Below, in pieces: positions 9,761-17,558 of a stretch of 64,000 nucleotides of DNA (its first letter is position 1; each line of letters starts with the position of its first letter). Below the pieces are notes generated by a model. The model ran no database searches and had not been told where the DNA came from. It saw only the letters and a program-made list of their open reading frames with translations. The position numbers were made by a program, and so were the translations under genes. The DNA comes from CBDCGV01 sp965216955 (lineage in GTDB: Bacteria > Bacteroidota > Bacteroidia > Chitinophagales > JADIYW01): positions 186,001 to 250,000 of the forward strand of contig CBDCGV010000002.1 of assembly GCA_965216955.1 (NCBI GenBank). Direction: 5' to 3'.

Positions 9761-12700
9761 TCAGCGCAGCAGGGTTACGTTTCCTTTTACAATCCCCTTT
9801 TCTCCATTGGTACAAATGGCTTCTATATAAAAAACATATACACCCGGGTCAACAGGCTGCCCATTATAGGTTCCATCCCATTCACTTGTAAAGTCTGTTC
9901 CTTCATAAACCTTTTCGCCCCATCTATTATAAATTCTAAATACGGATATCCCGTCCGGATCTTCCTGCGCATAGTTATTAAATATTTTAAGTACATCGTT
10001 TTTACCATCTCCATTAGGGGTAAAGGCATTGGGAACAAAAACGATATCTCCTATGCAACCATCCAGAACGAATACCATTAAAGAATCAACTGCCTCACAT
10101 GGCCCATCCTGTACAGTAACATAAAATCTTGTTGTTTGTGGAGGTGTTGCGTTAGGCCTTGCAATATTGGGATTATCCAGATATTGATCAGGTGTCCATA
10201 CATATGCATCAAATAAATTAGAGGAAGCATCAATGGTTGTGGTTTCACCACGAATGATCGTTTTATCTTCACCCGCCCTTACCACTGGAGGACTACCAAC
10301 ATCTATTACTGCCGTGCCACTATCGGGATCACAACCTACCGAAGGATTGGTAAGCACCACTTTGTACTCTGTTCTGTCCGTTGGAGCCACCCTTGGACTC
10401 TCAATTGTGGTATCATCAATATATGAGCCTGGTGGGGTCAAAGTCCAGACAAAGGTGCTAAAACGAGCACTTCCTGTATTATCTAAGTTAGAGGCAGCTC
10501 TTAACTGTAATGTATCACCAAGGCAGATATCTATATCAGGCTCTACTCTTGCATTTAGATTTTCAATCGGCCTAATAGTAACCGTGTCCATATTAGGGCA
10601 ATTACCACTAGTATCTGTAAAGCTTACATAGTAAGTTGTTGTATCAACTATAAAAAAAGTAGGGTTACTTGTTCTTGGATTCAAAATAGTAGAAGAATCT
10701 GTCCAGACCCAATTAGCAGCAACTGTATCATTTTCAATATCTAAAGTCTTAGGGTTTCCTAAACACACTACATCGTCCGGTAAAATTAATGTTGGTGTCT
10801 GTAAAATTGCTACACTTAATGAATCAGCGTCCTCGCAGCCAAAAAGAGATTTATTGGTTAAAATAACGGTATACACGCCACTAGAATCAAAAGTATATTG
10901 AAAACTATCTACATCGGTTGCTCCAGCAGATGGATCACCCAATACTTGCCATACTGAACTAAGGATTCTATCATTTGGTTCTATACGCCAAGGAGCCGTT
11001 CCTAATAAAATAGTACTATCTCTAAAAATAGTGGTTACACTATCACATAGGGTATCTAGTGGAGTTGGCACGACTGTTCGCATATCACTCATCCATATGG
11101 TATCAGCTGTACGCCTTACTACTGAAGGGCAATCATCATCTTCTAAAAGCAATTCCGGAAATGCAAAACCGTATAAATTATTATCTAGTTTATCATAGGT
11201 ATTTACCACTACATCAGGACCAGGAATCACATTTATGGTAGGAGACTGTGTATTGTTTCCCCAGAGATAAGTTTTTTTATCTGCATTAACAAAATCATTA
11301 AAAGTCACATCCGCAGGAATACATATAGTATCAGGCGACAAGGTAAAATTCCCATTGGCTCCACCTACGAAAACAGCTATATTTCCTAATGTATCATCTG
11401 TACAACCTGAACTATCCGTAACGGATAAATACACGTCGTAATACCCTACTGTACTTGCATCTACACCAGCATCAAGCCCTATTATTTTACCGGTAGCATC
11501 TCTAAAACCTCCTCCATCGTATGTCCAAAGTGGATCTATAATTCCTTCTGAATTGTAGCTTTCACTTCCAATAAGCGCCCTCCTAGCTGGATCATCGTCC
11601 CAATTAAAATTCCAAAAAATATCTTTAACGGCAATGGTATCTTCGACTAACGCAAAATTCACTCTTAATTCTGGGCACTGTGCAAAATTTGCATCTTGAG
11701 TAAAGCTTACACTAAACTCTCTCACTTCAAAAGGGATGATCGTATCACTATTGCATCCTGTCTCATCAAAAATTTTAAGAGAAACGTTGTATGTCCCAGG
11801 TTTTGAATAAACATAAGTAGGTTTATCCAAATTGGAGGTATCATTCGTAGCATCTGGATCTCCAAAATCCCAACTGTATCTGTCCACTCTAACGGCAAAA
11901 GATGTATCTATAAATTGAATAGGTATTCCCGGGCAACCAATTTCCGGTTCTATTTTAAACCCTGCACGTGCAATTCTTGAAAACACACTTCTAGGGGGAA
12001 TAGAATCATAACAAAAACCAGCCCTAACTGCAAAGCTCACCAAAAAGGTGTCTTCTCCAGCTACTGGAAATGTTGCAGGTGTTCCCAGCCCTCCACTCGC
12101 TACTAAACTACCATCGACCCACCAGTTTACCGTTGCACTGCCAGGATTATCCTCCACAAAAGTGGTATCTGTAAGTGTGACTGAATTTGAAATATCAGGA
12201 CATACCCCTAATGGAATAACTGCTCCAGAGACTAATTTATTTATTTTAATCGTACCAACTCTATAGGTTTGTTGACAACCGTTTATATCTGTAACCGTTA
12301 ATTTAGGATAATAAGTTCCTGAATTTTGATACGGGTGTTCTACATAACTGCCCGTTATTCCCAAAGCATTATTTCTTATAGCAATATTGGTAGTGCCATC
12401 ATCGAAATCCCAGAACCATTGGTCTACTACATCTGTACTATCTCTAAAAGTTACTATATATGGATCACTGCCTGCAAAACAATCTTCCAAAGCAAATGTA
12501 TCTATGCTAAACTTAGGCGCAGGCGCTACTACCTGAACAATTTGAATGTGAGGAATATCCATGCATCCAGATGTTACACTACTCGTAAAAAGTGAAACTG
12601 TAAAAGTGCCCTCCCCATCTGCATTTAAATAAGGAGCGAAATCAAAAATTTCCGTCGCTAAAGGGTCATCACCAGCAGCCAAAGAGCGTGTTCGTGTTTC

Positions 12701-14869
12701 AAAGCCGTTGAAATCCCAACGCCATGTAACGTCTTGCAGCCCCCCAAATAAAGTATCTGTTGGTGTAAAAAGGAATTCTGTCCTATTGGCAGGTTGAAAA
12801 AGGCAAGCAGCGGTATCTGTAAAATACATTATAGGGAATTTAACCACTACGTCATCAATTTGAATTACACTTTTGCAACCAAAATCATCAGCCTCTAAAA
12901 AGACGGTATATGGGTTTTCCTGTGGATCGTATCCCCATGTGGAAGTACCCGGCCCTACCCCTTTAGGGACAATTGTAGTCATTCCATCTCCATGATCCCA
13001 AGTGTATTGATAATCGATGGATCCGCTTGTTATTTCTCCCGCAACTTCCTCATCAGGGCAAATAGTATCTAGATCTATTGTCCCCGAAAATCCAGTGGGT
13101 TCCGGTGCCACTCCTGTTACTATCGTATCAATAGTATTATTTGCACAACCAGTATAGTCTATATCTACTTCTACATCAAACTCTCCTTCAGCGTCATAAT
13201 TTACCACGATAGGTCCAAAGCCTGTTGCACTTGGTGGTGACGCCACAGCTGCATCAAATGTCCATGCAATATTATCTACTGAAGCTCCTGTAGGCAATAT
13301 AATATTTTGTATACTATAACTGACCACTTTATCCTGACCAGTACTTACATTTATACAAGGTTCAATATCTATAATATTAAACTGTACTATTGGTGTACCA
13401 ATATAAATAGCACTATCTAATCTAAAGGTATCTGTACAACTTGTACCGTTTAATGCCACTAATTCAAGTGGATAAAACTGATCCAGCTGTGCAGGAGTTC
13501 CATTATAAGTATGTATTTCTGTTAGGCTATTAGTGGATTGATAACCACTTCCATCTCCCCAATTCCACTCAAAAGAAGTAGCTCCCATTGAAGTATTGGT
13601 CGGCATTATGGTATGTGGAAATGCACATTCTACCACATCATCAGCGCCAAGTGTAAAACTCGCATCAGGAGCCGGATCTATAGTAAAGTTATACGTAAAC
13701 GTATCTGTACATCCATTTGATGCTCTAGCTATATAGGTTACTGTATAACTTCCTTCTGTATATTCTATAGGCAATGTTTGTGCCATGGGGCCACCACCAT
13801 TTTGTGTTTGTCCATTTCCAAAATCGATACTATAACTTCCAATATCACCGGTGCTAGAAGAATCTTCGAAAGTGAACTGTGCTGGTGCACACGGGCCCGT
13901 ACTTCTTATACTTAAATTGGTTTCAAAAGCACTCAAATTTACAACATCATTTAGTGTCGTATCATCTATACAATTAAATCCTGCAGCTGTACCGGCATCG
14001 CTAACGGCTGTTAGTTTAACATCATACCTATTATTGGCACCATAAGTATGAGCGGGGCTCAAATCATTTGAAGTATTTCCATCTCCAAAATCCCAGGTAT
14101 AGCTATTTCCATTTAAAGGAGTGGTCTCATTAATAAACTGAACTTGTAATCCTCCCGCACATCCAGCTCCACTTGTAACAGAAAAGTCAGGACTGGGTGT
14201 TTTATAAACGGTCACTAAATCGTTCTTTCTAAAGCTATGTGAACAGCCGTTTATATCTGTAAAAGTTACAAATGGATCGGCACCTTGTGTATTATTAAGA
14301 TTGTAAATGTGCGAAATATTAGCCGCACTATTTTGTCCAACACCTGCTCCATCTCCAAAATCTATAAATATATTGCCTACTGTGAAGCCCGCCCCTGGTG
14401 TAAAATTAAAAGTTGTTGTTAATGGAGAACATCCCGCTGCCCCACTGACTACATTAAAATCAAACGTAGGAATATCATATAATCGTCCCAAAGGTTCCGA
14501 AATCGTAGAAGCCACCCCACCATAATAGCCAGTAACCTCTACAACAACATTTCCGGTTCTTTCAAGTGCAGCACTTGCTTCTTGACTACCCGTTGTCTCA
14601 ACAACTTTGTCTACAACACCACCTACTCTAAATGTCCAAGTGGTACTGTCGGGTGCAGGGTTAGGGCCAGTATGCCTCATTCGAACAATTAAAAGGCCAT
14701 CCGGATCGGGGTCATCAAAGGAAGAAGATTTATCTAAACAATCTCTTGCACCACTAAATGTACCGTTTGAAATAGTAACAACAGGTGGTTGCGCTTGCAA
14801 CATTGTGCATAAACAGCAAAAAATAAAAGTTAGTAGTGATGCGTATTTTACATGCGAATTATTTCTCAA
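9761..14869 (-). CDS. Giant PKD-repeat surface protein with T9SS type B (gliding motility-associated) C-terminal domain
   Basis: A 1702-residue secreted protein. The signal peptide ends LCTMLQAQ near residue 27. A long array of PKD-like domains follows, seen from repeated W-D/N-F-GDG signatures (TWDFGDGNTSND, EWNWGDGSGYQ, TWDHGDGMTTI, WFWDFDDGTTN, YSWDFGDPDATND). The last ~90 residues match the gliding motility-associated/T9SS type B domain (FVPNAFTPNGDGKND, YNRWGEKVYEG, WDGTYNGQPVDPGVYVFYI). Its role is probably a filamentous adhesin or surface scaffold. The only suitable start is TTG at 14869; the nearby ATG is out of frame. It heads the unit with PorP/SprF and ApbE, and a hairpin lies 41-72 bp upstream. 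Confidence 0.92.
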   Translation of the reverse strand: MRNNSHVKYASLLTFIFCCLCTMLQAQPPVVTISNGTFSGARDCLDKSSSFDDPDPDGLLIVRMRHTGPNPAPDSTTWTFRVGGVVDKVVETTGSQEASAALERTGNVVVEVTGYYGGVASTISEPLGRLYDIPTFDFNVVSGAAGCSPLTTTFNFTPGAGFTVGNIFIDFGDGAGVGQNSAANISHIYNLNNTQGADPFVTFTDINGCSHSFRKNDLVTVYKTPSPDFSVTSGAGCAGGLQVQFINETTPLNGNSYTWDFGDGNTSNDLSPAHTYGANNRYDVKLTAVSDAGTAAGFNCIDDTTLNDVVNLSAFETNLSIRSTGPCAPAQFTFEDSSSTGDIGSYSIDFGNGQTQNGGGPMAQTLPIEYTEGSYTVTYIARASNGCTDTFTYNFTIDPAPDASFTLGADDVVECAFPHTIMPTNTSMGATSFEWNWGDGSGYQSTNSLTEIHTYNGTPAQLDQFYPLELVALNGTSCTDTFRLDSAIYIGTPIVQFNIIDIEPCINVSTGQDKVVSYSIQNIILPTGASVDNIAWTFDAAVASPPSATGFGPIVVNYDAEGEFDVEVDIDYTGCANNTIDTIVTGVAPEPTGFSGTIDLDTICPDEEVAGEITSGSIDYQYTWDHGDGMTTIVPKGVGPGTSTWGYDPQENPYTVFLEADDFGCKSVIQIDDVVVKFPIMYFTDTAACLFQPANRTEFLFTPTDTLFGGLQDVTWRWDFNGFETRTRSLAAGDDPLATEIFDFAPYLNADGEGTFTVSLFTSSVTSGCMDIPHIQIVQVVAPAPKFSIDTFALEDCFAGSDPYIVTFRDSTDVVDQWFWDFDDGTTNIAIRNNALGITGSYVEHPYQNSGTYYPKLTVTDINGCQQTYRVGTIKINKLVSGAVIPLGVCPDISNSVTLTDTTFVEDNPGSATVNWWVDGSLVASGGLGTPATFPVAGEDTFLVSFAVRAGFCYDSIPPRSVFSRIARAGFKIEPEIGCPGIPIQFIDTSFAVRVDRYSWDFGDPDATNDTSNLDKPTYVYSKPGTYNVSLKIFDETGCNSDTIIPFEVREFSVSFTQDANFAQCPELRVNFALVEDTIAVKDIFWNFNWDDDPARRALIGSESYNSEGIIDPLWTYDGGGFRDATGKIIGLDAGVDASTVGYYDVYLSVTDSSGCTDDTLGNIAVFVGGANGNFTLSPDTICIPADVTFNDFVNADKKTYLWGNNTQSPTINVIPGPDVVVNTYDKLDNNLYGFAFPELLLEDDDCPSVVRRTADTIWMSDMRTVVPTPLDTLCDSVTTIFRDSTILLGTAPWRIEPNDRILSSVWQVLGDPSAGATDVDSFQYTFDSSGVYTVILTNKSLFGCEDADSLSVAILQTPTLILPDDVVCLGNPKTLDIENDTVAANWVWTDSSTILNPRTSNPTFFIVDTTTYYVSFTDTSGNCPNMDTVTIRPIENLNARVEPDIDICLGDTLQLRAASNLDNTGSARFSTFVWTLTPPGSYIDDTTIESPRVAPTDRTEYKVVLTNPSVGCDPDSGTAVIDVGSPPVVRAGEDKTIIRGETTTIDASSNLFDAYVWTPDQYLDNPNIARPNATPPQTTRFYVTVQDGPCEAVDSLMVFVLDGCIGDIVFVPNAFTPNGDGKNDVLKIFNNYAQEDPDGISVFRIYNRWGEKVYEGTDFTSEWDGTYNGQPVDPGVYVFYIEAICTNGEKGIVKGNVTLLR

Positions 14870-14909
14870 ACTTTCCGCTTTATGTTGTTTAATTGTAAAT
14901 TGAGTTATA

Positions 14910-14941
14910 CAAGTTGTTTAAAATCATCTTTAGACAACTTG
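14910..14941. repeat. Inverted repeat upstream of the giant PKD gene
   Basis: Arms CAAGTTGTTTAAA (14910-14922) and TTTAGACAACTTG (14929-14941) pair over 13 positions with one T-G mismatch around a 6-base loop. The repeat lies 41-72 bp before the TTG start of the minus-strand PKD gene, so it may be an operator or a 5'-leader hairpin. Confidence 0.6.
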
Positions 14942-14982
14942 ATAGATTGTTTGACAGCGTCTAAAATAGAATCTATTTAACT

Positions 14983-15157
14983 TTAACCCAAATTATACAT
15001 TAGAAAAATCTATTGCAAACTGAAATTACGGTAAAATACACATTTCATTGCTATTTTCGATTTCACCATAGCGATGCTATGCTAAAATCTCCAAACAGCC
15101 ATATTTTATTGTACTTTCAGTTCTCATAACGAAGTTCTAATGCATAATTTGAGTTAA
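14983..15157. repeat. 175-bp degenerate palindrome (MITE-like or long hairpin element)
   Basis: The gene-free stretch 14870-15190 is dominated by this element. The outer arms 14983-15005 and 15135-15157 are 23 nt each and match at 21 positions. Inner arms 15018-15038 and 15102-15122 match at 18 of 21, with a symmetric 12-nt unpaired segment between. The centre has a perfect hairpin CATAGC-GAT-GCTATG (15067-15081) with partly pairing flanks. Both ends are TTAA. It carries no open frame of note. A non-autonomous transposon relic or a structured RNA/DNA element are both possible. Confidence 0.65.
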
Positions 15158-15190
15158 TTATAATTCTTTTTAACAAATTTTAAATCTTAC

Positions 15191-15971
15191 ATGAATAACG
15201 CCATATGTTTACTCGGAATTGTGCCAATAAGATTAAAACCCTCTGATGCTTCAGAGATGATATCTCAGTTGGTTTTTGGAGATCAATTTATAGTACAAGA
15301 GTCAAATGAAAAATGGGTCTATGGTCATTCCCTTTTTGACAACTATAAAGGGTGGGTGGACAAAAAGCAAATAACATTCATTGATACAACTATTTTAAAC
15401 ACGAAAAAAATAAAGACTAAGCTATATTGCATAGCACTTTCCTCTACTATTCAATTGGCGGATCAAAACATTCCAATCACATTTGGTGCACATATCTCCT
15501 CCTCTTTTTTCGATAAAAAAGAATTAGATATACAATATATAGAAAGTCACTTTGTAAAAGCAAAGCGAAACACCCCCTTAGTTGCATTGGCCAGAAAATG
15601 GTTGAATGCGCCCCTATTTATGGGGAGGGAAAACACCCTATGGTGTTGATTGTTCCGGCCTTGTACAAGCCATTTATAAATTGAAAAACATTGACTTACC
15701 AAGAGATGCCTGGCAACAGGAACAAGTTGGGATTGACGTGGGTATTGAAAAAACGATGGATGAAGATTTAGCTTTTTTCAGCAATAAAGATGGGAAAGTA
15801 ATACATGTGGGAATGGTTATAAAAGCAAAAGAATCATTAAAAATTATACATGCCTCCGGTAAAGTTAGAATTGATAGATTGGATGAAAAAGGTATTTGGA
15901 ATGATGAACTAAAAGCATACTCTCATCATTTGAGCTCTATAAAAAGAGTCCTAAATCTAATTACAATTTAA
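15191..15971 (+). pseudogene. NlpC/P60 (C40) cell-wall peptidase with SH3 domain, frameshifted
   Basis: Two overlapping frames encode one protein. The first (15191-15649) gives an SH3-like N-terminus (residues 1-60) and the start of the peptidase domain up to ARKWLNAP. The second, usable from about 15606, continues YLWGGKTPYGVDCSGLVQ, with catalytic Cys in VDCSGL, His in VIHVGMVI and a third polar His in IIHASG. Removing one C from CCCC at 15611-15614 joins the frames into a standard NAPYLWGGKTPYGVDCSG core. The enzyme would cleave gamma-D-Glu-diaminopimelate bonds in peptidoglycan. All catalytic residues remain, so this is either a very recent inactivation or a sequence error. The protein has no clear signal peptide. 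Confidence 0.8.
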
Positions 15972-16011
15972 TATCATTTACATTGTAATTTTACACCCAA
16001 TAAAACAATAG

Positions 16012-17535
16012 ATGAAAATTCTTTCAACAGAGCAAATTAGACATGCAGACCAATACACCATTAAAAATGAGCCTATTAGCTCCATTGCATTAATGGAACG
16101 TGCGGCTACAGGTTTTGTTAAATCTTTTAAACAACAATTTGACAAGGATAACCCAATCGTTATTATATGTGGACCAGGTAATAATGGAGGAGATGGATTG
16201 GCTATAGCCAGAATGCTGATAGAATCGGAATACTTAGTCCAGACTTGGATTTTAAGATTCTCCTCAAAATTTTCAGAAGACTTTACTTCTAACCTACAAA
16301 TATTGAGTAAAATTCCCAGGGTTAAAATTATTGACATTATCAAAACCAAAGACATCCCGTCTATCCCTAAGGGATCAATTGTTATTGATGGCATATTTGG
16401 CTCAGGATTGAATAAGCCAATAGAGGGTTTACCTCTTGAAATGGTTAAAACAATTAATCAGAGTGCTAATATTGTAGTATCTATTGATATTCCAAGCGGA
16501 ATGTTCGCTGATCAATTATCTGATTCCACTGCTGTTCAAGCAGATTACACCTATTCCTTTCAATTTCCTAAGCTTGCTTTCTTTATGCCAGAAAATGAGC
16601 ATTTAATAAAAAACTGGGAGCTTATTAATATCCAGCTGCATCCAACCTATTTAAAAGAAGTAAAAACATTTAATTTCTTTACTACTATTCGCGAAGCGAG
16701 TCAATTATTAAAAGTAAGGTCAAGATTCTCTCATAAGGGAAGCCATGGCCATGCATGTCTTATTGCGGGAAGCCATGGAAAAATGGGCGCTGCCATCTTA
16801 TCTGGAAAAGCTGCTATAAAATCAGGATTAGGACTATTGACGACTCATATTCCTAGATGTGGTTATGAAATAATGCAAATATCCGTTCCAGAGTCAATGG
16901 TATCGTGTGATATAGATGAAGATATGATCACATCCATTCCTAACATAGAAAACTATTCTGCAATAGGTATGGGCCCAGGATTAGGCTGCGATCCAGCAAC
17001 TCTAAAAGCATTTGAACGTTGCTTAAAAACTGTTACCGTTCCCTTAGTAATAGATGCTGATGGGTTGAATATACTCGCCCAAAATGGACATTTCCTTGAA
17101 CTGCTTCCCGAACATTGCATTTTAACGCCACATCCAAAAGAATTCAAAAGGCTTGTCAAACGCACATGGAACAATAGTTTTGAAAGATTAGAATTACTAA
17201 AAGATTTTTGTAGAAAAAATAGAGTTATAGTGATTTTAAAAGATGCTATAACAACTATTGGGGATATGAATGGCGATGTTTACTTTTGTAAAACGGGTAA
17301 TAATGGGATGGCTACTGGTGGCAGTGGTGATGTTCTGACCGGGATAATACTTAGTCTTCTTTCGCAAGGATATGGAGTATTACAAGCGGCTCAATTGGCC
17401 GTTCATTTGCATGGTACCGCTGGAAATGAAAGCTTAGGTAAGGAGAGTTTTGAAAGTCTTATTGCAACTGATATCATTAAAAACTTAGGTAAGGCATTTA
17501 AAAAGTTAAGATCTCTTCGAAACGCTATCATTTAA
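16012..17535 (+). CDS. nnrDE: Bifunctional NAD(P)H-hydrate epimerase / ADP-dependent NAD(P)H-hydrate dehydratase
   Basis: Repairs hydrated NADH and NADPH. The N-terminal YjeF_N epimerase domain (about residues 1-210) has CGPGNNGGDGLAIARML, DGIFGSGLNKPI and VVSIDIPSGMF. The C-terminal ribokinase-like dehydratase domain (about 225-500) has SHKGSHGHACLIAGS, GMGPGLG, VIDADGLN, LTPHPKEF and the nucleotide-binding NNGMATGGSGDVLTG. At 507 residues it is normal for the fused form. It starts 40 bp after the NlpC/P60 gene and converges with parC, with 23 bp between the two genes. Confidence 0.96.
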   Translation: MKILSTEQIRHADQYTIKNEPISSIALMERAATGFVKSFKQQFDKDNPIVIICGPGNNGGDGLAIARMLIESEYLVQTWILRFSSKFSEDFTSNLQILSKIPRVKIIDIIKTKDIPSIPKGSIVIDGIFGSGLNKPIEGLPLEMVKTINQSANIVVSIDIPSGMFADQLSDSTAVQADYTYSFQFPKLAFFMPENEHLIKNWELINIQLHPTYLKEVKTFNFFTTIREASQLLKVRSRFSHKGSHGHACLIAGSHGKMGAAILSGKAAIKSGLGLLTTHIPRCGYEIMQISVPESMVSCDIDEDMITSIPNIENYSAIGMGPGLGCDPATLKAFERCLKTVTVPLVIDADGLNILAQNGHFLELLPEHCILTPHPKEFKRLVKRTWNNSFERLELLKDFCRKNRVIVILKDAITTIGDMNGDVYFCKTGNNGMATGGSGDVLTGIILSLLSQGYGVLQAAQLAVHLHGTAGNESLGKESFESLIATDIIKNLGKAFKKLRSLRNAII

Positions 17536-17558
17536 AAGAGTCATTCAAAAGTTCTCTA

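Noticed and set aside
14870..15190. Transfer RNA or small protein gene in the long gap
   Set aside because: No tRNA-like cloverleaf or acceptor motif and no coding frame with family character was seen; the gap is filled by inverted repeats.
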